Of a DNA stretch of 64,000 nt, positions 43,254 through 53,090 are shown piece after piece; position 1 is the stretch's first letter, and each line of letters begins with the position of its first letter. The translations under genes were made by a program, and so were the position numbers. Source of the DNA: Roseiarcus sp963787135 (GTDB lineage Bacteria > Pseudomonadota > Alphaproteobacteria > Rhizobiales > Beijerinckiaceae); the NCBI GenBank assembly GCA_963787135.1, contig CAWBBW010000030.1, positions 62,001 to 126,000 on the forward strand, given 5' to 3'. The notes under the pieces were generated by a model. That model searched no databases, was not told the origin of the DNA, and saw only the letters and a program-made list of their open reading frames with translations.

Positions 43254-44556
43254 TCACAACGAGTTCCTGCTCTTGTCTTCGTGCGAGCTCAGCCTACCAC
43301 ATTTCGGACGAAGCCGTCCTGACCCGCGCCTTCGCGCCATCCTGTCGGCGGCGGCGAGGCCGAACAGGAGTCCGAACAGGAGATAGAGATGGCGCCAGTG
43401 GTCGGTGTCGATCTGCAGGCCCTGGACCATCTGGACGACGAGGCATGACCAGACCGGGATGACCTCCGTCTGGTAGGGCCCGCGCCGGAAGACGAGACGC
43501 CAGCCGACGAAGAGCACCGTGGCGGTGAAAGCCAAAAACGACAGGCCTCCGATCCAGCCGTAGGAGGCGAAGGCGTTCAGGTAGACCTCGTGCGGGTCCT
43601 GTCCGAGAATGGTGCGGAACTGCATCGGGCCGAAGCCGAAGATGCGCTCGAGCAGAAGCGGCACGGAGCGCGCCTGGTCTCCAAACCGCCCCGTCTCTCC
43701 CACGTCGTAATACTGGTCGAACGAGAAGCGCACGAAGAACATGTCGCGGATGTCGGGGACCGAGAGCGCGATCGCGAGCAGGACTGCGAGCCCGATCGTC
43801 CCTGCAAGAGCCGAGGTCGCAATGCGTATCCGCAGGCGAGGAGAAGGCGTGGTGAGAAACGTCAAGGCGAACAGAAGTCCGAGCGAGGCCGCGTAGTCGC
43901 CCCACGCTCCGCGGGAAAAACTGAAGAAGACGCCGAGCGTCATCACGGCGACGGCGGCGATTCCGGCGAGCGGATGTCTAGTCCTCTTCAGCAGCAGGTC
44001 CTGAATCGTCCAGACGATCGGCACGATGAGGAACGGGCCGAAGACGTTGGGGTCCTTGAACGGACCGGAAGCGCGGCCATTGTCGTAGAGCGTGAACAGC
44101 GGGCCCAAGCCGGCGACGTTGAAATAGCCGAGAATCCCGAGGATCGCCGCGATCACGCCGGCCAGGACGTAGGCGGAGCGAATGATCCGGATGCGGGGCA
44201 GGGGGGCTTCCGCGATCAGCGCGGCAAAGACGATCGACGTCATCGCCATATAGATCGAGACGCGACGAACACGACGGCCCTTTGGTCGTCGGTGAAGGGG
44301 ATGAGCGCCATGAGCCCGCCCGCGTTCCAGAGCGCGAGCCACAGAACGAGCGGCGCCATGGTCGGTTCGAATGTCAGCCCGCCGCGGCATAGGCGGCGAG
44401 CACGACGAAGAACATGAATTCGTAGGGCGAGGGCTCGATGATCGCGGTCGCGCCGCAGACGACGAAGAGCCATAGCGTTACGTTGCGCAGCGTTTCGATG
44501 CGCACGCGACGCGACTGGGGGCGCGTCTCGGCCACGCTCGCGCTCGCCGCGGTCAA
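43254..44556 (-). pseudogene. O-antigen ligase-like (Wzy/WaaL) membrane protein with two frameshifts
   Basis: Three minus-strand frames join into one protein. The first (from 44556, TTG start) has helices NVTLWLFVVCGATAIIEPSP and FMFFVVLAAYAAAG. The second adds GLTFEPTMAPLVLWLALWNA. The third, from about 44260, carries the rest (VSIYMAMTSIVFAALIAE; GRASGPFKDPNVFGPFLIVP; GQDPHEVYLNAFASYGWIGG, the ligase/polymerase signature). Each junction needs one added base (near 44380 and 44260). About 430 aa and ten helices when joined. It would polymerise or ligate exopolysaccharide in the inner membrane and overlaps the next gene's stop by 4 nt (TTGA). Confidence 0.75.
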
Positions 44557-46079
44557 AAGGCGTTGGTCCCCTTGAGGATCGCCAGCGGCGTCAGCGCGAG
44601 AATGCGGAGGTCGAACAGGATCGACCAGTTCTCGATGTAGTAGAGATCGTGCTCGACCCTCTGCTGGATCTTTTCCGGCGTGTCGGTCTCTCCGCGCCAG
44701 CCGTTGACCTGCGCCCAGCCGGTGATGCCGGGCTTCACGCGATGGCGGGCGAAATAGCCGTCGACCACTTCATCATATTGCCGGTCCGCCGCCTTCGCCT
44801 GAAGGGCGTGAGGACGCGGGCCCACGAGCGACAGGTTGCCTTTGAATACGACATTGAAGAGCTGCGGCAATTCGTCGATCGAGGTCTTGCGGATGAACCG
44901 GCCGATACGCGTCACGCGTGGATCGTCTCGCGTCACCAGCCGCGAGGCTGCGGGGTCGAGCTGGTCGGCGTACATCGAGCGGAACTTGTAAACTTCAATC
45001 ATCTCATTGTTGAAACCGTGGCGTCTCTGCCGGAAGATCACCGGCCCGGGCGTGTCGAGCCTGATCGCCAGAGCGGTGAGAACAAGCACGGGCGAGAGCG
45101 CGATCAGAGCGAGCGAGCCGACGACCTTGTCGAAGACGAACTTGATCACGACGTTCCAGTCGGCGATCGGCCGGTCGAGGATGTCGAGCACCGGAAGGCC
45201 GCCGATGTAGGAATAGGATCGCGGCCGAAAGCGCAGGTGGTTGGCGTGAGCCGCAAGCCGGATGTCGACCGGCAGGACGCACAGTTTGCGCAACATCGTC
45301 AGGATGCGCTTCTCTGCCGTGATCGGCAGCGCGAAGATCACGAGATCGACCCGCGAGCTTCTGGCGAAGGCGACGAGATCGTCGACCGTGCCGAGCTTCT
45401 GAAAGCCCTCGACAAAAACCGGAGACCGCGCGTCGCCGCGATCGTCGAAGACGCCGAGAATCCGAAGTTCGGCGGGATCGGCTGTTTTCAGGCCGCGCAG
45501 CACCTCGCCGCCGAGATCGCCGCCGCCGACCACGACCGCGCGGCGCTGCAGGCGGCCCGAGCGGGCAAGCGTTTCGACAAAGCGGGCCAGAACGAGGCGG
45601 TCGGCAAAAAGGAAGGCGAAGGTCAGCGCGGACCAGGCGGCCAGCCATACGCGGGACACGGAGTCATCGGCCTTGAGGGCGAATACCGTCGCGGTGAAGG
45701 CGAGCACGAGGAGAGTCCACGCGCCCGCGATCTGGAGGCAAGCGACGACGGGGCGGCGGAGCGCCGACGTCGTGTAGAGACGCCGTGCGTGGAAAATGAC
45801 GGTCGCCAAAGTCGCGCCGAAACCGATGATCGCGAAATAGAGCGGCTGCGGTCCGACTCTCGGCGCGACGTGCGCGGCATAAGGAATAACGCCGGCCGCC
45901 GTGATGGCGAGCCAATCGACCGCGGTCACGAGACCGGCCAGGACAATTGTCGAGTACGCAGCCTTCGGCGCGTCCAGCGAAAGTGCGCGCAAAGCGTCGG
46001 GACCCGTGCGCTCGGGGTGTGCGAGGGCCGGCGCGTCGGCTGCGGCGGCGTCGGAGTTTTCATGCGCGGTCAGGGTCAT
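44553..46079 (-). CDS. Exopolysaccharide-initiating undecaprenyl-phosphate sugar phosphotransferase
   Basis: 508 aa from the ATG at 46079. It has an N-terminal membrane part with four or five helices, a Rossmann-like domain (RAVVVGGGDLGGEVLRGLKT), and a C-terminal bacterial sugar transferase domain: PGPVIFRQRRHGFNNEMIEV, KFRSMY, RFIRKTSIDELPQLFNVVF and SLVGPRPHA, ending RVKPGITGWAQVNGWRGET. It moves a hexose-1-phosphate to undecaprenyl phosphate, starting repeat-unit synthesis. It lies 5 nt from the glycosyltransferase gene and overlaps the ligase gene, so this is one operon. Confidence 0.93.
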   Translation of the reverse strand: MTLTAHENSDAAAADAPALAHPERTGPDALRALSLDAPKAAYSTIVLAGLVTAVDWLAITAAGVIPYAAHVAPRVGPQPLYFAIIGFGATLATVIFHARRLYTTSALRRPVVACLQIAGAWTLLVLAFTATVFALKADDSVSRVWLAAWSALTFAFLFADRLVLARFVETLARSGRLQRRAVVVGGGDLGGEVLRGLKTADPAELRILGVFDDRGDARSPVFVEGFQKLGTVDDLVAFARSSRVDLVIFALPITAEKRILTMLRKLCVLPVDIRLAAHANHLRFRPRSYSYIGGLPVLDILDRPIADWNVVIKFVFDKVVGSLALIALSPVLVLTALAIRLDTPGPVIFRQRRHGFNNEMIEVYKFRSMYADQLDPAASRLVTRDDPRVTRIGRFIRKTSIDELPQLFNVVFKGNLSLVGPRPHALQAKAADRQYDEVVDGYFARHRVKPGITGWAQVNGWRGETDTPEKIQQRVEHDLYYIENWSILFDLRILALTPLAILKGTNAF

Positions 46080-46084
46080 GGGTC

Positions 46085-47293
46085 CTAACCCTCGGCGCGC
46101 GTCTGCAGCGGCTGCGCCCCGGCTGCGAGGGAACATTTGCGGCGCGGGGCCAGCGCGTCGCGGTAGCCAGCCAGCACGCCGTCGGCCATCGATTCGATCG
46201 TGAACTTTCCGGCGACGAAGCGGCTCAATTCAGCAGCTTCCGCCGCCCGCTGCGCGGGACTCTGGTCCAGCGCGTTCGCCATGCGTCCGGCGAGGTCGGC
46301 GGCGTCGCCGCACGGGCCAAGGCGGTCGGCGAAGGGTCCGAAAATCTCCGGCACGCCCCCGACGGCGGTGGCGACGATCGGAACCCTGGACGCCGCCGCT
46401 TCCAGGACAACGTAGGGCAGCGACTCCAGCCGCGAAGGCGCAACCAGGATACGGCCGAGCGCCATCGCCTCGCGAAAGGACATGACACCGGGGAACGACA
46501 CGCGATCGAGGACGCCGAGCCTTCGCGCCAATTCAGTCAGGCGATCCTTTTCAGGACCCGAGCCAACGAGAACGAGCCGTGGCGCTGGGGTCCGCGCGCC
46601 GAGACGCGCGATCGCCTCGAGCAGGACATCCACGCCTTTGACCGCGCGCAACTCGCCGACATACACGAACTCGGCCGCGTCGGCGTTCGGCGCGACGGGG
46701 GCAAACTCGGAGGCGCGCAATCCGTTCACGACAATTCGACGGAGCCGCGTCTCATCGCCGACCTCGGCGTCGAAGCAACTCGCGATGTAGGCGCTCTCGA
46801 ACAGGAATACGTCGGTCACCGGCGCGAGCAGCCGCTCGACGACCATGTAAAGGCGGTGGGCGGCGCGCCCGGGGCGATAGTTGAAGCTGCCGCCGTGCGG
46901 GGTATAGGCGCGCACGGCGTCAGGAGTATAGCCGGCGATCCTGGTCAGCCGCGCGAGGGCGCCGCCTTTCGACCCGTGGCCGTGAACGACATCAGGCGAG
47001 GCGGCGGAAATCCATCGGCCAAGGCGCGCTAAAGCCACAAAGTCGGATGCGCCAGGATCACGGCGAATCCGCGCGGTCTCCACGCCGAGACGAAGGCCCC
47101 CCGGGATCGCCGAAAGCGCCACGTCGACGCGCGAGGAGAGTCCCCCGCTGTCGAAGAACATGCCGACGTCGTGGCCGCGCGCGGTCTGTTCGCCCGCGAG
47201 ATCGACGACGTGCCGAAATAGTCCCCCGAGCGGCGCGCGGAAGACGTGCGCGATCCTCAGTTTGCCGATCGCGCCGTCGGGAAAATTCGACAC
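46085..47293 (-). CDS. GT4-family glycosyltransferase
   Basis: 402 aa from the GTG at 47293 (a TTG one codon earlier is possible). GT-B fold of family 4: the N-terminal half includes IAHVFRAPLGGLFRHVVDLA, and the C-terminal half has AEFVYVGELRAVKGVDVLLE (phosphate-binding start), RLVLVGSGPEKDRLTELA and APSRLESLPYVVLEAAASRV with the E-x7-E nucleotide-sugar motif. It adds a sugar to the growing exopolysaccharide repeat unit in the cytoplasm. Spacing and order place it in the same operon as the initiating transferase. Confidence 0.92.
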   Translation of the reverse strand: MSNFPDGAIGKLRIAHVFRAPLGGLFRHVVDLAGEQTARGHDVGMFFDSGGLSSRVDVALSAIPGGLRLGVETARIRRDPGASDFVALARLGRWISAASPDVVHGHGSKGGALARLTRIAGYTPDAVRAYTPHGGSFNYRPGRAAHRLYMVVERLLAPVTDVFLFESAYIASCFDAEVGDETRLRRIVVNGLRASEFAPVAPNADAAEFVYVGELRAVKGVDVLLEAIARLGARTPAPRLVLVGSGPEKDRLTELARRLGVLDRVSFPGVMSFREAMALGRILVAPSRLESLPYVVLEAAASRVPIVATAVGGVPEIFGPFADRLGPCGDAADLAGRMANALDQSPAQRAAEAAELSRFVAGKFTIESMADGVLAGYRDALAPRRKCSLAAGAQPLQTRAEG

Positions 47294-47368
47294 CAAAGGG
47301 TCATCCGAATTCTCCCGGTCACACTTCCCCGAGGCTCGATAGACCCGCGGGTGTTAAAACACTGTTCT

Positions 47369-47929
47369 CTAGAAAAAGCGCTCCTCGACGGTTATGGCGT
47401 CGCCCGGCCGGACCGGAAACGACAGCGGCGCCGGAAAGGTCACTGGGTGTCCGTCGACGACGCGGGTAATGTCGACGCTGCCTTCGACTGCGCGCGGCGT
47501 GAAGCCGCCGGCGACCGCGATGGCTTTTTGAACAGTCATGCCCATGATGAACGGGTATTGCCCGGCGACGGTCACTTCGCCGAGGACGAAGAAGGGCCGA
47601 TAGGCCTCGACTTCCACTGATACGCTCGGTTCCCGCAAGAATCCCTGACGCAACCGCGCCTCGATTGTGTGTTCGAGTTCCGCCGTCGCGAGTCCCTGCG
47701 CCCGCACCCGGCCGATGAGCGGCATCGAGATGTCGCCCGCGCCGTCGACGGAAAAGGAGTTGCTGAGATTGTCCTGGCCGAAAACGATCACCCGCAGGCG
47801 ATCGCCGCTGCCCAAACGGTAGGGCGTCTCGACGCTGGCTCGGGGCGTGGCGACGGTTGCGGTCTGCGAGGCGCATCCGCCAAGAAGCGCAGTCGCCAGG
47901 ATCGCCACAAGAAGTCCGAAATGGTTCAT
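47369..47929 (-). CDS. Polysaccharide export lipoprotein (Wza/GumB-like, short)
   Basis: 186 aa from the ATG at 47929. A lipobox signal (VAILATALLGGCAS) precedes the Poly_export domain: YRLGSGDRLRVIVFGQDNLS, SVDGAGDISMPLIGRVRAQG, then a SLBB-like part (FFVLGEVTVAGQYPFIMGMT). It forms the outer-membrane export channel with the Wzc-like protein encoded divergently. It is shorter than E. coli Wza and lacks the long C-terminal helix, like the alphaproteobacterial ExoF/GumB type. Confidence 0.9.
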   Translation of the reverse strand: MNHFGLLVAILATALLGGCASQTATVATPRASVETPYRLGSGDRLRVIVFGQDNLSNSFSVDGAGDISMPLIGRVRAQGLATAELEHTIEARLRQGFLREPSVSVEVEAYRPFFVLGEVTVAGQYPFIMGMTVQKAIAVAGGFTPRAVEGSVDITRVVDGHPVTFPAPLSFPVRPGDAITVEERFF

Positions 47930-48090
47930 GAACAATCCGCGGCAGCGGCCATTCTGCGCCCCGCAGTTCTATCGGCGTATGGTTAACGAACGCCGAACAG
48001 AGCGCCTCAGGCCGCTCGCCTTAACGAGCCGGAAACTATGTTGACCGAGATTTTGGGTCGGAGCGCGCGTGCGCTCGGGGAGCGGACCGG

Positions 48091-50176
48091 ATGAGCGTCG
48101 GCAGAGCGAGCGAAGGCGCGGAACGCGAGCAGGCGATCGACCTGGGGCGTCTTGTCGCCGGAATTCGCCGCCGCCGGCGCCGGGTGATCTGGCCGACGAT
48201 CCTCGCGCTCGTGGCCTCGACCGTTTTCGTTCTCGTTGTAAGTCCGCGCTACACCGGCGTCGCCAAGCTCCTGCTCGAGGATCAGGAGAGCTATTTCACC
48301 AAGCCGGACAAGGCGTCGGGGATGGATCCTGCGTCCACGATCGACCAGGAGGCGGTTCAGAGCCAGGCGGAAGCGGTCGGATCGGGCGACCTCGCGCGCA
48401 AGGCGATCGACAAACTCGGACTCGGAACAAACCCCGAGTTCAACCCGGATCGCGACGGCAAGGTCGACCAACGCCTCGTCGATAAATTCCTGTCGCGCCT
48501 GACCGTCTTTCCGGTGCCGAGATCGAGGGTGCTGCAGATTGAATTCGTGTCGCGCGACCCGGACCTCGCCGCCCGCGGCGCCAACACGGTCGCGGAGGTT
48601 TATCTGCAGTCCCTGACCGAGGCGAAAGCGAGCGCTGCGCGCACCGCCAGCACCTGGCTCTCGGGCAAGATCGAGGACCTGCGCGCCAAAGTCGCCGACG
48701 CCGACGCAAAGGTGGAGGACTTCCGCGCGGGCTCCGGCCTTCTGGCCGGCGCGAACGGGCAGACGGTCCCGGCCCAGCAACTCTCGGAGCTCAACGCGCA
48801 GCTCGCCAACGCCCGGTCAGCCGAGGCAGCCGCGACCGCCAAGGCCGAGCTCCTGCGGCGGCTCGAGACTGAGGGACGACTGGACGAAGCGCCTGAATCC
48901 GTGGCGGACGAGTCGATGCGCCGTTCCGTCGAACAGCGAGCGGCGCTGAGAGCGCAGATCGCCGAGGCTTCGCGCACGCTGCTGCCGCTGCATCCGCGCA
49001 TGAAGGAATTGAACGCGCAGCTCGCCGGGCTCGACAGCCAAATTCGCGACGCGGCGGCCAAGAATGTTCGCGTGTTCGAGAACGACGCGCGGCTTGCCGC
49101 CGATCAGGTCGCGTCTCTCTCCGCGGCGATCAAGGAGCAATCGAGGACAGTCGCGACCGGCAATGCCGACGATGTGCGGCTGCGTGCGCTCGAGATGGAC
49201 GCGAAGGGCGCGCGCGACCAGCTCGAAATCCTACCTTCAGAAATATCGCGAAGCCGCCGCGCGCGACGCCGACAGCGGTGCGCCGGCGAACGCGCGCGTG
49301 ATTGCGACGGCAGAGCCGCCGCGAACGCCGACCTTTCCCAAGGTCTGGCAGACCATTTTGCTGGCGACGCTCGCCGCTTTCGTGGTCTCGATCGGCGTCG
49401 CCGCCGCCGCCACGCTCGCCGCCGGTGAAACCGAGGCGGCCGGGACAGCGGCCGCCATCTCGCCGGCACGGGAGCTTGCTGCGGGCGCAGCTTCCTTTCC
49501 GCGAAAGACGGGCCCAGATCCGAACCCGCCCGAGCCGCTCGCTCCGGCTGCGGCGTCCCAGCCTCTCAAGCCGGCCGATGAAGCCGCGATCGAGCCCTCG
49601 CAGTCGGACGCATTGGCCGAACGGCTGATGCGGTCGCGGACCCCGCAGGGGCGTCTGGCGGCGCTGATCGTCGGTAACGGGTCCGGCCGTGCGTTGACGC
49701 TCGCGCTCGAGACCGCGCGCCGTCTCTCCGCGAAGGGCCCGACGCTGCTGGTGGACGTCGGAGCGACGCAAGACTGGCTGGCCGACATCCTCGAACGCGA
49801 GGACACGGACGCAGTGGAGGTTCCGGGGCTCGCCGACTTGCTCGAAGGGAAGGCCGGTTTCGGCGAAGTCATTCGCCGTGATCTCTCGTCAGGCCTCGAC
49901 GTCATCCCGTCCGGCGGAGACGCGGGCGGCGAGAGACTCGGGGACGTATTCGCCGCGTTGACGTCGGCTTACGGCTGCGTCGTCTTCCACGCCTCCGACT
50001 GGCGATCGGTTCGGGCGCGCGCGGCCGCCGAATTCGCCGACACCATAGTCCTCGTCGCGCCCGCCGCCATTTTGCGCCGAGTCGTCGATGAAGCGCGGGG
50101 AGCGCTTGGCGGCGGCGCCATGATCCTTCCCTTCGCCCTCACGCGCCCGCAGTCCGCGCTGGAAGAGGCCGTCTGA
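48091..50176 (+). CDS. Wzc/GumC-like exopolysaccharide co-polymerase with degenerate kinase-like domain (frameshifted)
   Basis: Start ATG 48091. The N-terminal Wzz domain has a membrane helix (IWPTILALVASTVFVLVVSP), then the GNVR-type coiled coil (AARTASTWLSGKIEDLRAKV; LLPLHPRMKELNAQLAGLD). At 49226-49228 one extra A shifts the frame; dropping it joins DQLE to SYLQKYREAAARDADSG, followed by the second helix (WQTILLATLAAFVVSIGVAA) and a C-terminal P-loop-like domain (RLAALIVGNGSGRALTLALE). No proper Walker A Gly-Lys-Ser/Thr is visible and no C-terminal Tyr cluster, so kinase activity is doubtful. About 694 aa when joined. It controls chain length and export with the Wza-like protein. Confidence 0.8.
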
Positions 50177-51388
50177 CAATCCGCGCATCGCGGCCGTCAG
50201 GCGCGTCGCCGCCGGCATCAGGCGCGGCGAGCGCTTGATCCGGGATTTGGCGCGACGCGCAAGGCCGAGCCCGAACGCCGCGGTGTGGCCGAGCGCGCTC
50301 GTCGCGATGAACGTGTCGAACAGGACCTCCGCCTCCTCGCAGCACGTGGTCTTGTAGGGCGCTTCGCCAACGCCGAGATCCAATGTCTTGAACCCCCGTT
50401 CGATCGCGGATCGCACAACCTCGTGCAGCAGCAGTCTGCCCGGGCCGCAACGGGCGATGTCGGGATCGCGCTCGTGGGCGAAAACAAAGCCGCTCAGGCG
50501 AATCCGTCCGGGCAGGGCCCCCAGGACAGCGACGGCGCGATCGCCAAGCATGAGAGCGTGCAGCTCCATCGCTGCGGGTGCTCCGGCGAGGCCCTGAGTG
50601 GCTAGTCGGTGGAGGAAGGCCTGCGCCGGAGCGCATTCGTAAGCGTTGGGCGGCCCGCCGTCGGATGCCCGCTGGCGCTTCTGGTCGAAAAAGGCGGCCA
50701 GGATGCGCGACGCCTGCGCTTCGTCTTGTGCTGTGACATAAGCAACCGGGCCCATCGCCGCCAGCTGACCGGCCGTTCGGCGCAGGTTCTTCTTCGCAGC
50801 CTTCGAGAGATGCGCGTCACGCCAGGCGGAAAACGACAGCGGGAGCTCCGACTTGTAGGCGAAACTCGGGCTCGGCCGGCCGCCGAGGGCCGCCATGGGG
50901 TTCCTCGCCCCCTGCCAGTCGCGCGGCTGGTTGAGGAGCGCAAATCCGTCGATGCGCGCCGGAGCGGCGCGCGCCGCCGCCAATATGAGCGATCTGATCT
51001 CGCCGGCGCTCCAGAGGCGGCCGGGCCGGAAAAGGCCGAGGTTGAAATTCAAGTCCTTGCCGCCGAGGAAGGTCGCGACCGCCAGCGGCCCGCGCCGGCG
51101 CCGGGCGAGCGGCAGCAGCGCCGCCGGCTGACCGCACTCGTCTTTCGCGACGACGATGAACGGCTCGAAGCCGGTCGCCGCTCCGATGGTCGCGAACCAG
51201 GCCTCGGCGAAGGCGAAGGCCTGATAGGGCGAAGCGGGGGCGATCGCCTCGAGTTCAAGCCAGTCCCGGCGCGTTTGCCCTAGCGTCGGGAAGACTTCGA
51301 CGCGCGCGATCTCGCCTTCGCTGGCGCGGCGCGCCCGCGCCGTGATTGGCGTTTTTGTCCAGGCGACCGGGTGAGACGTCGAAGTCAT
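49889..51388 (-). CDS. FemAB/BioF2-like GNAT acyltransferase of the exopolysaccharide locus
   Basis: 499 aa as read from the ATG at 51388 (GAGG upstream). The N-terminal 390 residues are a GNAT-type fold of the CelD/BcsL group: PYQAFAFAEAWFATIGAATG, ATFLGGKDLNFNLGLFRP, HLSKAAKKNLRRTAGQLAAM, and the C-terminal domain GFKTLDLGVGEAPYKTTCCE. The last 95 residues lie antisense to the Wzc-like gene and are Arg/Gly-rich without structure, so the true C-terminus is probably near 50140-50180 and a shift or missed stop is likely. It may acylate the polysaccharide. Confidence 0.72.
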   Translation of the reverse strand: MTSTSHPVAWTKTPITARARRASEGEIARVEVFPTLGQTRRDWLELEAIAPASPYQAFAFAEAWFATIGAATGFEPFIVVAKDECGQPAALLPLARRRRGPLAVATFLGGKDLNFNLGLFRPGRLWSAGEIRSLILAAARAAPARIDGFALLNQPRDWQGARNPMAALGGRPSPSFAYKSELPLSFSAWRDAHLSKAAKKNLRRTAGQLAAMGPVAYVTAQDEAQASRILAAFFDQKRQRASDGGPPNAYECAPAQAFLHRLATQGLAGAPAAMELHALMLGDRAVAVLGALPGRIRLSGFVFAHERDPDIARCGPGRLLLHEVVRSAIERGFKTLDLGVGEAPYKTTCCEEAEVLFDTFIATSALGHTAAFGLGLARRAKSRIKRSPRLMPAATRLTAAMRGLSDGLFQRGLRAREGEGKDHGAAAKRSPRFIDDSAQNGGGRDEDYGVGEFGGRARPNRSPVGGVEDDAAVSRRQRGEYVPESLAARVSAGRDDVEA

Positions 51389-51646
51389 TGCCTCGAAAGC
51401 TGTTGGCGGCGTTAACAAAACTTTAACCGCGATCTACAGGTTGTCAATTGAGCCTGATACCATCGGCGATTGTATCGTTAATTTGCACAGCTACGGCATC
51501 GTGGGCGCGCGCTCTCCGATCTCTACGTCGCGTGGGGGCGTAATTTCCCCAAGGGCGCCATCGCTTCAATCGGCAAGGGTTCCCGCGCCTGGAGTGGCGT
51601 CAACCTTTCGCAAAGACCAAGGGTTCATGGTTCGCGCGGGCGCACC

Positions 51647-52687
51647 ATGACGATCAAGAACGCGATCATCAGCGCAGGTTTCGCAGGCTTTCACGCCAGC
51701 GGCTTGCACCGTGCGGCCAGCGCCCTCATGCGCGGCCGCGGCCTCATTCTGACGTTCCACCACGTGCGGCCGGGGCGTCCGGCGACCGGCTACGCGCCGA
51801 ACGGCGCGCTGGAGATCACGCCGCAGTTCCTCGACCTGACGCTGGACGTCGTCAGGCGCGAAGGCTTCGAGCTCGTATCGCTCGGCGAGGCGCGCCGCCG
51901 GCTCGTGGAGGCGCAAGGCGCGCCCTTCGCCGCGTTGACCTTCGACGACGGCTATCGCGACACGCTGACCGAAGCGCTGCCCGTGCTTGAACGCTGCCGC
52001 GCGCCCTTCACGGTCTATTGTGCGACCGGGTTCATCGAACGCACGGCGCGCCTGTGGTGGCTCGAGCTCGAGGAGGCGATCCACCGCCTCGAGACCGTCG
52101 ACATCGGGAGGGCGCGCATCCCCGCGCGGACGCCGGCCGAGAAATCGGCCGCATTCGACCGGATCTACTGGCTGCTGCGCGGCCGGCCCGAACCGGAACT
52201 TCTGCAGACGGTCGGCGACCTCGCGCTCCGCGCGGGCGTCGACTGCCAGGCGCTCTCGGACGGGCTCTTCATGGGCTGGAGCGACGTGATCCGGCTGAGC
52301 CGCCATCCGCTCGCGACCGTTGGCGCCCATAGCGTGACGCACCGCCGCCTGGCGCATTGGAGCGCCGACCAGGCCCGAGCGGAAATGGCGAATTCCAAAG
52401 CCTCGCTCGAGGCGCGGCTCGGGATCGAAGTGGACGCCTTCGCCTATCCCGTCGGCGATCCGACCAGCGCCGGCGCACGCGAATTCGCGCTTGCGCGCGA
52501 ACTCGGCTTCGCAACCGCGGTCACGACGCGCCCAGGCATGCTGTTTCCGGAGCACGCCCGGCGCCTGACCGCGCTGCCGCGCGTGTCGGTCAACGGGCGT
52601 TGGCAGAGCGCCGAGGCGCTGCAAGTGCTCCTGAGCGGCGCGCCGTTCTGGCTATGGAACGGCGGCCGGCGGATTGCGGCGGCGTAA
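51647..52687 (+). CDS. Polysaccharide deacetylase (NodB homology)
   Basis: 346 aa. The metal-dependent deacetylase motifs are clear: GLILTFHHVRPG at the N-terminal part, AALTFDDGYRDTLTEALPVL (catalytic base and metal Asp), and TVGAHSVTHRRLAHWSADQA (H-x3-H metal ligands). FAYPVGDPTSAG is the usual third motif. No signal peptide is evident, so a cytoplasmic or membrane-associated role on lipid-linked sugars is possible, though NodB-type enzymes often act outside. It closes the exopolysaccharide locus. Confidence 0.92.
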   Translation: MTIKNAIISAGFAGFHASGLHRAASALMRGRGLILTFHHVRPGRPATGYAPNGALEITPQFLDLTLDVVRREGFELVSLGEARRRLVEAQGAPFAALTFDDGYRDTLTEALPVLERCRAPFTVYCATGFIERTARLWWLELEEAIHRLETVDIGRARIPARTPAEKSAAFDRIYWLLRGRPEPELLQTVGDLALRAGVDCQALSDGLFMGWSDVIRLSRHPLATVGAHSVTHRRLAHWSADQARAEMANSKASLEARLGIEVDAFAYPVGDPTSAGAREFALARELGFATAVTTRPGMLFPEHARRLTALPRVSVNGRWQSAEALQVLLSGAPFWLWNGGRRIAAA

Positions 52688-52711
52688 GCGCGGCTCGGGT
52701 CTTCGGATTGC

Positions 52712-52912
52712 CTAGCCGAAGCGCCTGCTGCTCTTGAGGAAGATCCTCATGGCGACGCGGCTCCAATATTGCGACTTCGCCTCGGAATCCGCCTCCCAAC
52801 TTTTCTGGCGCGCTACCCAGTAGGCGCGACCGGCATGGTCGCGGATCAGCGCGTCGGCCGCCTCCTCCGTCATTTCTGCGGTCTCGGCTCGACCAGTGAA
52901 TGACCGCGCCAT
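52712..52912 (-). CDS. Small hypothetical protein
   Basis: 66 aa from the ATG at 52912; an internal Met at residue 14 may be the true start. The core TEEAADALIRDHAGRAYWVA continues with RQKSWEADSEAKSQYWSRVA and resembles small alphaproteobacterial proteins of about 60 aa with unknown function, helical and basic at the C-terminus. It is divergent from the adenylate cyclase gene. Confidence 0.5.
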   Translation of the reverse strand: MARSFTGRAETAEMTEEAADALIRDHAGRAYWVARQKSWEADSEAKSQYWSRVAMRIFLKSSRRFG

Positions 52913-53090
52913 TGTGACTTCGCTGCTCCCGTCGGTTCGCGCAAACGTCTTCGCTGGCGCAAAGGTTGCTCTGATTGCCGTTACGGAACTCTTAATTCGC
53001 ATTCAATCGGCGGAATCGCTATGCTCGGACATCGTCAGGCCATCGGCGAAAGAGCGTTCTTGGCTCGATGTCATTCCTCCGGACTTCTCC

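Noticed and set aside
44649..46088. A 479-codon plus-strand open frame antisense to the initiating sugar transferase
   Set aside because: No motif, charged low-complexity composition; the minus-strand protein has every family signature.
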